Source of the DNA: Nitrososphaerota archaeon
GTDB lineage: Archaea > Thermoproteota > Nitrososphaeria > Nitrososphaerales > UBA183
Direction of reading: 5' to 3'
Length of the DNA: 29,684 nucleotides
NCBI GenBank assembly: GCA_027886925.1
Contig: JAPCJN010000014.1
Span: 1 to 29,684, forward strand
The notes under the pieces are model-generated. The model was not told the DNA's origin and did not search any database. It was given only the letters and a program-made list of their open reading frames with translations. Shown here in pieces: positions 21,673-29,644 of this stretch (its first letter is position 1; the number at the start of each line of letters is the position of its first letter). The translations under genes and the position numbers were made by a program.

Positions 21673-22887
21673 ATGGGCCAGCCAGAAGTGCCGGACCAGG
21701 GGTCGGCTGAGAGCCGCAAGGTCCCCGGGACAGCAGGATTCAACCTGTTCGCGCCAGACGTCCGGAGAGACCCATACCCATACTACAAGATGCTGCGGAA
21801 CTCTCCCGTCTCCAGGGTAGCCCCTCTGGAGGCTCTCGCTGTCGGTCGATATGAGGACGTGCTCTTCGTGCTCAAGAATGCCCAGCTCTTCTCCTCGTCG
21901 GTGATGCGGAGGGCTGACGCCACGCTGCTGGGAGCTGACGCCCCAGCTCACACCAGGGCGCGTCCGATCGTGAATCGCGCTTTCTCCCTTTCCGCGACCC
22001 CAGGTCTTGAAGACCGCCTTCGGTCGGAGGCCCGGGGCATCGTCGACCGGATCGTCTCCCGCAAGAATTTCGACCTCGTGTCGGAATTCGCGAACCGGTT
22101 GCCCATCATTGCGATCGCCGAGATATTGGGGATATCAGAGAGAGAGCACGCCGAGCTCGAACTTTGGTCGCAGGCCGTCGTGACGGGGTCGAGCGGGGAC
22201 CCTAGACTGCCGCAAGACCCGCAGACGAGCAAGAGAATCGACGAGTTCAACGCCTTCTTCGAGCGGGCCATCCTGGAGCGACAGGCGAATCCGCGTGACG
22301 ACTACATCAGCAGGCTTCTTCATGCAAAGCCGGGAGAGGACATGCTGACGCAGCAACAGGCGCTCAGTATATGCAAGCTGTTGCTCATCGCCGGGAACGA
22401 GACCACCACCAACCTGATCGGCAACGCGGTCCTAGCGCTCATGCAGAACCCGGACGAGCTGGCGAAGATATCGACAGACCCGGCGCTCATCCCCGGTCTC
22501 ATCGAAGAGACGATGCGCTACGACAGTCCGGTCCAGATCTTGTTCCGCAGGGCGACGGAGGATGTGGAAATATCAGGGATCGCGGTAAAGAAAGACGCCC
22601 AGGTGATGGCGGTCCTCGGGTCCGCCAATCGAGACGAGAGGATCTTCGAAAATCCGGATCTCTTTGACATAGGGCGCGACGCGAGGGACCACATCGGGTT
22701 CGGATACGGGCCGCACTCCTGTCTCGGCGCCTCTCTGGCCCGACTCGAGGCGTCGATAGCTCTGGAAGCGCTGCATCCGTGGCTCGCGCGCATCCGTGCC
22801 GCCGAACCGCTGGGCAGCCTTTCGCATGTCGATTCGATCAATCTTCGCGGAGTGAAATCACTCCGACTCGAGGTCGTCGCGAACTAG
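21673..22887 (+). CDS. Cytochrome P450, soluble bacterial type
   Basis: A 404-residue haem-thiolate monooxygenase of the bacterial CYP107-like type with no membrane anchor. Marks in order: DAPAHTRARPIVNRAFS (C helix), LLLIAGNETTTNLIG (I helix, oxygen activation, 236-250), EETMRYDSP (E-x-x-R, 278-286), and haem ligand loop FGYGPHSCLG with Cys350. It needs a ferredoxin and reductase, neither encoded here. It follows the acyltransferase by three bases and is surely co-transcribed, suggesting that it oxidises an acyl or polyketide-like substrate made with that enzyme. P450s are rare in archaea, so acquisition from bacteria is likely. Confidence 0.93.
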   Translation: MGQPEVPDQGSAESRKVPGTAGFNLFAPDVRRDPYPYYKMLRNSPVSRVAPLEALAVGRYEDVLFVLKNAQLFSSSVMRRADATLLGADAPAHTRARPIVNRAFSLSATPGLEDRLRSEARGIVDRIVSRKNFDLVSEFANRLPIIAIAEILGISEREHAELELWSQAVVTGSSGDPRLPQDPQTSKRIDEFNAFFERAILERQANPRDDYISRLLHAKPGEDMLTQQQALSICKLLLIAGNETTTNLIGNAVLALMQNPDELAKISTDPALIPGLIEETMRYDSPVQILFRRATEDVEISGIAVKKDAQVMAVLGSANRDERIFENPDLFDIGRDARDHIGFGYGPHSCLGASLARLEASIALEALHPWLARIRAAEPLGSLSHVDSINLRGVKSLRLEVVAN

Positions 22888-23075
22888 CGCATGGACGGAC
22901 GACCTGGGAGCAGGGACGTCTTGTCGGCCACCTACGCCCGAAAGTCCACAATTCGCAAAAAAAACCCAGGTTCGTGATGCTCTAAATCTTCGGTCTCCTC
23001 CGCACGGGAAGGAGGACACGGTCGAGAATTGTCGTTTTCAACATAAATAGTGTCTGTGCGATTTGAGGGGACGGC
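22888..23075 (+). other. Non-coding gap with a small hairpin and a TATA box
   Basis: No gene seen. TCCTCC...GGAGGA around 22996-23017 can pair over six bases with a nine-base loop and may help terminate the P450 transcript. TATA-like CATAAATAG at 23042-23050 is 30 bases before GTG 23076. Confidence 0.4.
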
Positions 23076-23726
23076 GTGCAACGAGGAAAGTTCCCCTGCC
23101 CGCATTGCGGGAGACCTCAGCCGACGCCTCCTCCGGCCTCGTTCAGGAGGGTGCTGGTCTTACTCATCGGACTCGAGATCTTTCTCCTCTCCGTCCTCAC
23201 CATCGGCCTGCTCTCTCGCGCGATTCCCTTGGTAACCACCGCCGGAGCGGCCATAGACGCGGCCCTAGGCTTCTGGGGTCTTGCCTATTCGATCTATCTC
23301 TGGGCCTCTTTTTTCTTGATAGCTTCCTTGAGACTGCCTGGCTGCGAGTTCACCGCTCTGAATCACGTAGCGCGAGGGAAGGACATGCACTGGTGCGTCG
23401 ACTCGGTCCTCAACGAGGTCCTAGACGAGATGCAGGGAAAGAAGGGCCTTGGCATCGAGCTGTTGAAGACGGATTCCGCCCGGAAGTGGACGTTAGGCGT
23501 GGCGGCTTTGACCGCCTTTCTTGCCTTCCTGCTGGGGAACTTCGTGAAACCGGGCTGGGGCGCGGCCGCGGTCGGAATATTCACCATCTTCTACCTCGCC
23601 TATGACAAGACGATACACAGGGTGAGCATCGGCAGTCGGTGGCTCACAGGTCATGGCGACTACAAGAGGGCGTTCCGGGTCTTCTTGAAGGGAAAGAAGG
23701 AAGGGACAGAGGTCGTCGGGCAATAA
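23076..23726 (+). CDS. Membrane protein with N-terminal CxxC knuckle
   Basis: A 216-residue membrane protein. It begins FPCPHCGRPQP, a single C-x2-C knuckle as in half of a zinc ribbon, followed by a Pro-rich linker. Two hydrophobic segments (VLVLLIGLEIFLLSVLTIGLL and LGFWGLAYSIYLWASFFLIA) precede a soluble stretch (CEFTALNHVARGKDMHWCVD, EVLDEMQGKKGLGIELL), then WTLGVAALTAFLAFLLGNF and AAAVGIFTIFYLAYD, and a basic tail. The start is GTG 23076, leaderless by its TATA position. Only one Cys pair at the N-terminus means zinc binding would need a partner or dimer. Unrecognised family. Confidence 0.7.
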   Translation: MQRGKFPCPHCGRPQPTPPPASFRRVLVLLIGLEIFLLSVLTIGLLSRAIPLVTTAGAAIDAALGFWGLAYSIYLWASFFLIASLRLPGCEFTALNHVARGKDMHWCVDSVLNEVLDEMQGKKGLGIELLKTDSARKWTLGVAALTAFLAFLLGNFVKPGWGAAAVGIFTIFYLAYDKTIHRVSIGSRWLTGHGDYKRAFRVFLKGKKEGTEVVGQ

Positions 23727-23727
23727 G

Positions 23728-23736
23728 GCTTAAATC
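23728..23736 (+). promoter_or_regulatory. TATA box, 149-residue membrane protein
   Basis: GCTTAAATC is centred 28 bases before GTG 23760, directly after the preceding stop; typical of the leaderless arrangement. Confidence 0.5.
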
Positions 23737-23759
23737 ACAAAAACACCTCAAAAGCTCCA

Positions 23760-24209
23760 GTGCAGTCCTCCAACAAGGGGTTTCTGTCGATCTTCACCGA
23801 TCCTGAGAAGAAACTGACGGTGGTGCGGGTTATCCTCGTCGGCTGGGGGCTGGCGAGCATCCCTGTCGACATCTACACCGGGCTGGGCCTAGCGCTGCCC
23901 AGCAATCTTCCCGTCCTTCAGCAGCAGGTCTCGTTTATCTATGAGAACATGCTCTCGGCGATCTACATCCCTCTCGCGATCTGCGCGATCCTGGCGGCGG
24001 CCGACCCCGTCAGGCACAGGCTCCTGATCCTTTTCATCATCATCTCAAGCTTCGTCCACGCGAGCGTCATGACCTACCACGTGTTCACCATGTCCATAGA
24101 AATGTGGTCGGGCCTGACCATCGGCTCCGCGTTCCTGTTCGGGACGGGGATAGCGTTAGCGGTCTTCTACCCTGGCGGAGTCAGGGAACCCAAGATCAGC
24201 GCTCGCTAG
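23760..24209 (+). CDS. Four-helix membrane protein, unknown
   Basis: A 149-residue integral membrane protein with four hydrophobic segments: VVRVILVGWGLASIPVDIYTG, MLSAIYIPLAICAILAAAD, LLILFIIISSFVHASVMTYHVF and GLTIGSAFLFGTGIALAVFY. It starts with GTG at 23760 (no ribosome site, TATA box 28 bases upstream). The soluble ends are short (MQSSNKGFLSIFTDPEKK; GVREPKISAR). The pattern recalls the small DUF-type four-helix proteins resembling DoxX or DUF6632, but I cannot fix a family. His and Tyr residues in the third segment could bind a cofactor. Confidence 0.7.
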   Translation: MQSSNKGFLSIFTDPEKKLTVVRVILVGWGLASIPVDIYTGLGLALPSNLPVLQQQVSFIYENMLSAIYIPLAICAILAAADPVRHRLLILFIIISSFVHASVMTYHVFTMSIEMWSGLTIGSAFLFGTGIALAVFYPGGVREPKISAR

Positions 24210-24246
24210 ATAGAGACAAACAGGACAGTAGATAGGCGGACTTGAG

Positions 24247-26739
24247 TCAGGCGTCCCAGTTCCAGTTCTTGTTCAGGTATTCCGCCACCCGCGTCGCGAT
24301 CCCCATCACAGTCAACATCGGGTTCACGCCCGTCGCGGTAGGAAAGACGCTCGCATCGCAAACGACGACGTTGCGGACGGCGTGATGGACGCAGTGCTCG
24401 TCTACGACCGAGTTGCGCGGGTCCACCCCCATCCGGTTCCCACCCTGAGGATGGACCGCCCCGAGGAACATCATGTCCTCCCCACAGTTTTCGGGAAGGA
24501 TTCGCTCGTCTATTATCCTGGGGTTCCGCTCGTACTCCTCTCTCGTTATCGAAAGGGCCTTCCTGTAGGTGATCATGACCTTGTCGGCCCCGGCGTGGAA
24601 GTAGATCTCCGTGAGCTTCCTTATCCCGTTCGACAGGTTCCGCTTGTCGTGATCATCGAGACAGTACTCGATCTGCGGTTCGCCGCTAGGGTCCAGCGTG
24701 ATGGCGCCCTTTTGCGTGGCAACGCCCTTCGGCGTGTCCCGTATCAGTATCCCACCTGCTGCGTAGTGGCCGAGCCTGGTCATCAGCTTCTTGTGCTCCG
24801 CGCCCATTCCTGGGAGGAACGCGGCGAACTGGCCGAGGTTGGGGAAGACCGCCTCAAGCATGAATCCGCCCCTCTGCGCCCCCGGGTCGTCAGACGTCAC
24901 CAGGGGGTCGTCGTGGAGGACGCCGGGTACCCCGTTGAGGACGCTGTCCTGCGAGATGTGGTAGGACATCGGGATGCCGGCGAAGGGCGAGACCTCCTTG
25001 CTGAACTCTGCTATCACCATCGGAGAGGGGTGGATCGCGAGGCCCCTTCCCACCTGCCCTGCGTTGGGGAGCTTGCTCCGCAGGAGGAGGGCCGACGAGT
25101 TTATCGTCCCCGCCGCGACTATGATCAGCTTCGCGTCGACGCGCAGGCTGTAGAGTTCATCCCCGGCCTTGCTCACGAACTTGGCGTCGACGCCGTCGGC
25201 ACGGTCGCCGCTGAAGGTGATCCTTTCCGCATACGCGTCGCAATAGATCTTGCAATTGCCCGTCTCCAGGGCCTTCGGGATGTAAGTCACGAGCGTGCTC
25301 TGCTTCGTGTCGTAATGGCACCCGAGGTGGTCGAACCCGCACTGCTTGCATTCCAGGCAGTTGCGCGGGTTCACGCCGCGCCCCGTCGTGGGGATGCCGA
25401 GCTTCTCCGCCCCTTCCCTAAGCACGCGGTTGTTGCCGTTGATCTCGCTCTCCACCACGTCCTTCACGTGAATAGCCTTCTTCACCTCCTCCAGGCCCCT
25501 CTGAAAGTCAGCTGGGTCCGTGATCCAGTCACCCACGCCCATCGCCTTCCATTCTTGGAGGACCACCTTCGGGGTGTCGATGCAGATTGCGTGGTTTATC
25601 ACAGTCGTGCCTCCGAGCGTCTGCCCCTGCCCGATCAGGATCGTGAACTTGTTGTTGAACTGGAGGGCCCCCTTCTTCCACACCTCGGGAAGCATGTCGA
25701 GCTCCTGCTGGTTGAAATCGACCCCGTCGTTATAGGACCCCCGTTCGATGACCACGACGGACTGGACCTTCGCGTTGCGGCTGAGCTCCCTCGCGAGGAC
25801 GGCCCCGCCCGCGCCCGAGCCGATTATGCAGACGTCCGCCTTTACCGTGATGTCGCCGTCCACCGCCTTGTAGCGATGCTGCCTCCTCAGCACCCGCTTG
25901 ACGCCGTAGATCTCGGGTTTCGGTTCGTCGGGGACCACCTCGGGACGCAGGTCCACTTGGTGTGCCGCGCTCCCTTCCAGGAAGAGCTGGTCAGGCACCT
26001 TCAATTCAGGCAAGATCGAGTCTGGGTACTGCAGGACGAACGGTCCCGGGTAGCGGATGACCTGCCACACGCGGGGGTCGCCGTAGTACCCGAGGCACGC
26101 AAGGGCCTTGAACACCTGGGACAGGGAGCGGAGGACCAGGTTCGGGTCGCGAGTCCACGTCTCGAGAAAGATCTGTTTCTCGGGCGGCGAGAGGTTGATG
26201 AACCGCGTGAACGTCCCGACGAGATACCACGAGGCGATGGGGCTGTTGATGCTCGTGGCGAGCACGTAGATCAGTTCCTGATACGGATCCCCGACCTTGT
26301 TGAGATAGCCCAGCGCCCTCTCGGCCGCCCCCAGGTCCGCGGCCCCGTAGACTATTGGGCCGCCAGCCGGGAACATCGATTCGATTATCGCCTTCGTGAT
26401 CTCCGGGCCGTCGTCGAGCTGGAGCGACCCGAAGAGCGCGCCGAACGCGTACGCGACGCCGGCAACCCCGAGCACGGGCAGCCACCCTACTATTGAGGGG
26501 GCCCCGGGCACCGGAGCGACCAGAGTCAGATAGGCGATCGGGAGAAGCAGGAACAGCGAGGCAAACAAGCCGAAGTAGGCCAGGTACCTGAACCAGCGGA
26601 GGTCCCACCTCCACAGGCGGCCTACGAGGATGGGAAGGACAGCGTCCCCATACACGGCGGCATACCCGAGCGCAGGGAACACGAACACCGCCAAGACCAG
26701 CAAAGCGACCTGGACCAGGTCGATCGGCGTCTGCGCCAT
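24247..26739 (-). CDS. Membrane-anchored GMC-family FAD oxidoreductase
   Basis: An 830-residue flavoprotein oxidising an alcohol. Residues 1-105 contain about three membrane segments (VALLVLAVFVFPALGYAAVY, YLAYFGLFASLFLLLPIAYL, WLPVLGVAGVAYAFGALFG). Residues 110-240 form a helical domain resembling the gluconate 2-dehydrogenase subunit 3/long-chain alcohol oxidase N-terminus (SPPEKQIFLETWT...LACLGYYGDPRVW). The GMC core starts with the FAD motif IIGSGAGGAVLARELS (305-320). A cluster of four cysteines at 460, 463, 466 and 473 (NCLECKQC...GCHYDTKQS) is a feature of the long-chain alcohol/cholesterol oxidase branch. The catalytic pair is His763 in HPQGGNRMG and Asn806 in TGVNPMLT. ATG 26739 overlaps the phosphoesterase stop. 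The substrate could be a long-chain or isoprenoid alcohol. Confidence 0.9.
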   Translation of the reverse strand: MAQTPIDLVQVALLVLAVFVFPALGYAAVYGDAVLPILVGRLWRWDLRWFRYLAYFGLFASLFLLLPIAYLTLVAPVPGAPSIVGWLPVLGVAGVAYAFGALFGSLQLDDGPEITKAIIESMFPAGGPIVYGAADLGAAERALGYLNKVGDPYQELIYVLATSINSPIASWYLVGTFTRFINLSPPEKQIFLETWTRDPNLVLRSLSQVFKALACLGYYGDPRVWQVIRYPGPFVLQYPDSILPELKVPDQLFLEGSAAHQVDLRPEVVPDEPKPEIYGVKRVLRRQHRYKAVDGDITVKADVCIIGSGAGGAVLARELSRNAKVQSVVVIERGSYNDGVDFNQQELDMLPEVWKKGALQFNNKFTILIGQGQTLGGTTVINHAICIDTPKVVLQEWKAMGVGDWITDPADFQRGLEEVKKAIHVKDVVESEINGNNRVLREGAEKLGIPTTGRGVNPRNCLECKQCGFDHLGCHYDTKQSTLVTYIPKALETGNCKIYCDAYAERITFSGDRADGVDAKFVSKAGDELYSLRVDAKLIIVAAGTINSSALLLRSKLPNAGQVGRGLAIHPSPMVIAEFSKEVSPFAGIPMSYHISQDSVLNGVPGVLHDDPLVTSDDPGAQRGGFMLEAVFPNLGQFAAFLPGMGAEHKKLMTRLGHYAAGGILIRDTPKGVATQKGAITLDPSGEPQIEYCLDDHDKRNLSNGIRKLTEIYFHAGADKVMITYRKALSITREEYERNPRIIDERILPENCGEDMMFLGAVHPQGGNRMGVDPRNSVVDEHCVHHAVRNVVVCDASVFPTATGVNPMLTVMGIATRVAEYLNKNWNWDA

Positions 26740-27560
26740 CAGCCGACGACCATGTTCTTCCGCGGATTCGGCACGGGCGTGCGCTCCGTCACCTCTTGGC
26801 CGCCGAAGACGAAGAGCCTCGCCTGGGCGCCGTCCAGCTCGATGTAGGTGCCGTGGACAGGCGCGTCCTTCACCCAGGACCCTGTGTTCACGACGTTGCC
26901 GTCCGCGCTCACGAACGGCCTGTGCGTGTGCCCGAACACCAGGATCTCCCCTTCCTGCCGACTTGCGAAGGCCTTTCCTTCGACTTCCGAAAGGGTGAAC
27001 TGCAACCTCTGTTCGGGCGGCTGCATGAGATGGTCGGCCAATCCTTTACCACCCCCGTGGGTGTGAAAGAGCGAATCCAGGTCAGCGGCCAGGTCGGCGC
27101 GGAGGTCCTCCAAATCCGAGAAGAGGGTCGACTTCACCTGGCCTGCGTAGTCGGAGAAGTTGCGGCAGAGCAGTTCCATGATCGGAGGTCGCTGATCGCT
27201 GTCGAACTCCCAGCCGTGGACGAACCTATACCTCGGGACGCCCGTGTCGAGGACGAGGTTGGGCAGCGTCTCGAAAGGGTACCCGTGGTCCTTGAGCTGC
27301 AACAGATGGTAGTCGTGGTTCCCTGCGACCACGTAGACCTTGACCTTTGGCTGCAGGCTCAGGATTTTCTGCAGGATGTCGTGGTTCTCCAAGAAGAGCC
27401 CGGAGACGTCCCTCCTCCACATGTCTACGAAGTCGCCGAGGATGATAAACGAATCGACGTCGTCCCTCTGAGAGAGGGAGTCGAGAAACGAGGAGTAGCC
27501 CACGGCGTCCGAGTTCGCGTAGCCGAGATGGATGTCCGAGGTGACCACTACCTTTCCCAT
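26739..27560 (-). CDS. Calcineurin-like metallophosphoesterase
   Basis: A 273-residue phosphoesterase with all five metal-site motifs: SDIHLG (8-13), GDFVDM (42-47), GNHDY (80-84), RFVHGWEFD and GHTHRP. The arrangement, with an insertion between GNHD and GHTH, resembles the UDP-2,3-diacylglucosamine hydrolase (LpxH)-like group; archaeal members were linked to lipid or nucleotide phosphate hydrolysis, but the substrate here is unknown. TGATG couples its stop to the start of the GMC oxidoreductase. Minus-strand TATA-like CTTAAAAG (27590-27600) leaves a short leader of about seven bases before ATG 27560. Confidence 0.9.
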   Translation of the reverse strand: MGKVVVTSDIHLGYANSDAVGYSSFLDSLSQRDDVDSFIILGDFVDMWRRDVSGLFLENHDILQKILSLQPKVKVYVVAGNHDYHLLQLKDHGYPFETLPNLVLDTGVPRYRFVHGWEFDSDQRPPIMELLCRNFSDYAGQVKSTLFSDLEDLRADLAADLDSLFHTHGGGKGLADHLMQPPEQRLQFTLSEVEGKAFASRQEGEILVFGHTHRPFVSADGNVVNTGSWVKDAPVHGTYIELDGAQARLFVFGGQEVTERTPVPNPRKNMVVG

Positions 27561-27590
27561 CGGTATCCCATGATAATGGGGGCGCTCCGT

Positions 27591-27600
27591 CTTTTAAGCG
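27591..27600 (-). promoter_or_regulatory. TATA box, phosphoesterase-GMC operon
   Basis: CGCTTAAAAG on the minus strand, centred 34 bases from ATG 27560; the only clear promoter for the two-gene operon. Confidence 0.45.
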
Positions 27601-27740
27601 TTCAGGGCCGCGAGCCCGCGGGCCGGCCTCCTCGAAGACGAATGCGCCCGACAGTCAAGTTCGACCGATGCCTAACGCCACCGTCGGCTGGTTTATCTCT
27701 CCCTCTTTGACCGTCGGAGTTTCAGAGGCCCCGCGAGTCT

Positions 27741-29609
27741 TTGGCTGACAACGAATCCGACATCGACGACTCCGTCGAGCCGGCCTCGGTCGAGGAAGTG
27801 GAGGCACGGCAGGCCGGAGCAGCGGCTGCCAGCGAGGGATCGAAGCCGAAGCTCCCCATCTTTTCGATAATAGACTCTATCGACTTTTCCGACCACTTCG
27901 TGATCATAGGCGACGTGGGGACGGGCAAGAGCACCGTGACCCCCATCCACGAATTCGAGCTGACAGGCCGTAGCAGGCAGATAATCGTCCGCGAACCATC
28001 AAGAGCCGCGTGCAACGCGCTGTTTTACTCGCTGGAAGCGCTTCACCCCGAGGTGAAGGGCGAGCTGGCCATAATCACCAAGGACACGAAAATCAACGTC
28101 GGCGGGAGGATAAAGCTGGTCACGGACGGCGTGCTGCTGAGGATGCTGGCGGAGAACTCCATCCTCGATTCGTCGATCTATTTTGATGAAAGCCACCAGA
28201 TGTCCTCCCAGCTAGAACTGTGCCTGTCCCTCGCCAAGAAGGAGGAAGCGAAGGCGGGCAACCTGTTTCGGATCATGAGCGCGACGATCGACCCCCAGGA
28301 GTTCCTTTCGTTCTTGGGCATCTCGAAGCTCTATTCGTTGAGCGGCCGTAGGTTTCCTGTCAAGATCGAGGTGGAGATCGCGAGGGACCTCGACGAGATG
28401 TTCAACACCCTTTCCCAGTATCTCTGGGCGCAACCCCGCGACGAGTCGTGGCTGGTCTTCCTCCCCACGAGGCGCCTGGTCGAGAAGTACTCCAGCGGCT
28501 ACCGCGGCGTCTACATCCACGGAGGGCTCGACGGCTCGGAGGTCAACAGGATTCAGCAGAGGGCCGAGCTCGACAAGAACCTTCGGATCTTCGCCACCAA
28601 CGTCATCGCCTCATCCGTGAACATCTACGTCGACAACGTGCTAATCTTCAACGAACTGATCGACAGCAAGGACACGCTCGGCCAGAAGACGCTGCGATAC
28701 AAGAAGATAGACAACAATTCTCTCCTGCAGATGATCGGCAGGATCGGCCGCTTCAAGCCAGGTCGCGCCGTGATCATTTCGGATGTGCCCATCCCGAACA
28801 AGATAGACCCCATACCGGTTCGAAAGGCACTCGAGACTGAGACCCCGTTCGACCTGGTGCTCCTCATGTCAAAGTATGGCCTCCAGCTTTCGGAACTGGA
28901 GTTCATGTCGAAGGTGAATCATCGCGAGGTCGCGTTTGCGGAGGACTGGCTGATCGATATCGGGGCCATAGACCGAAGCAGCCACGCGATCACACAGAAG
29001 GGGCTGCTGATGAGCGAGATCCCGTACGACCCCGACTTTGCGCACATAATCTCCAGCGCCCTGATCTCGGGCGACTATGACATGGCCAGGTTCCTCCTGG
29101 CGAGCGGCGCGTTCGGCGACTCGCTCAACCACGCCTACAAGACCGACATGGAGGGAATCGCCCGCCAGCTACTATATTCCTTCGACAAGAGGAACGAGCT
29201 CAACGTCAAAGCGCATCTGCTCAAGAGGCACTCGGAGGACAAGGAGGGCACGTTCACCTCGAGGCTGGTCGCGAGCGGCATATTCACCCGTTTCCTAGAG
29301 GAAGCGTGGAAGAACTACGAGTCCGCCAGGGAAGCGTTGAACGACATGCTCGTCTCTTCGGAGAGGGAGCCCATACCGAGGGAGGTCGTGGTCGACCCCG
29401 ACATCCTCAAGCTCAAGCAGTATCTAGAGGACTGCCTCTCGTTCGAGAAGTTCGAGCTCCATCAGAAGAATGAGTTCGACCTCCGCGACATTATCATCGA
29501 AGGCCAGTTCTTCGCAAGGTCGGTGACGATGAACCATAAGCGGATATTGTTCGACGTGGTCGCGATGAACGCGAGTAGAAAGCAGCAACAACGGCGAAGG
29601 AGACGATAA
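27741..29609 (+). CDS. DEAH-box helicase (HrpA/HrpB-like)
   Basis: A 622-residue superfamily 2 helicase. An acidic disordered N-terminus (1-35) leads to Walker A GDVGTGKST (57-65), motif II DESH (149-152, the H after DES in place of DEAH), motif III SAT (180-182), FLPTRRLVEKY (motif IV), VYIHGGLDG, ATNVIASSVNI (motif V) and QMIGRIGRFKPG (motif VI, 330-341). A winged-helix-like and helical part (ITQKGLLMSEIPYDPDFAHI) follows, as in HrpA/HrpB, then a C-terminal region ending in a poly-Gln/Arg tail (QQQRRRRR) that could bind RNA. Start TTG 27741; a TATA-like GGTTTATC at 27690-27697 gives a leader of about 20 bases. Likely RNA or DNA unwinding; no partner genes are adjacent. Confidence 0.88.
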   Translation: MADNESDIDDSVEPASVEEVEARQAGAAAASEGSKPKLPIFSIIDSIDFSDHFVIIGDVGTGKSTVTPIHEFELTGRSRQIIVREPSRAACNALFYSLEALHPEVKGELAIITKDTKINVGGRIKLVTDGVLLRMLAENSILDSSIYFDESHQMSSQLELCLSLAKKEEAKAGNLFRIMSATIDPQEFLSFLGISKLYSLSGRRFPVKIEVEIARDLDEMFNTLSQYLWAQPRDESWLVFLPTRRLVEKYSSGYRGVYIHGGLDGSEVNRIQQRAELDKNLRIFATNVIASSVNIYVDNVLIFNELIDSKDTLGQKTLRYKKIDNNSLLQMIGRIGRFKPGRAVIISDVPIPNKIDPIPVRKALETETPFDLVLLMSKYGLQLSELEFMSKVNHREVAFAEDWLIDIGAIDRSSHAITQKGLLMSEIPYDPDFAHIISSALISGDYDMARFLLASGAFGDSLNHAYKTDMEGIARQLLYSFDKRNELNVKAHLLKRHSEDKEGTFTSRLVASGIFTRFLEEAWKNYESAREALNDMLVSSEREPIPREVVVDPDILKLKQYLEDCLSFEKFELHQKNEFDLRDIIIEGQFFARSVTMNHKRILFDVVAMNASRKQQQRRRRR

Positions 29610-29644
29610 GAGGCCGCAGGTTAGGGTCGACGAATCGGCAGCCA

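Noticed and set aside
15860..22887. Complete polyketide or terpenoid cluster
   Set aside because: No ketosynthase, carrier protein, thioesterase or prenyl diphosphate synthase is present, so I call only separate pairs.
24382..26496. 704-residue plus-strand frame
   Set aside because: It lies antisense to the GMC oxidoreductase, whose FAD and catalytic motifs are clear. The frame is open only because GC-rich codons rarely give stops on the other strand.
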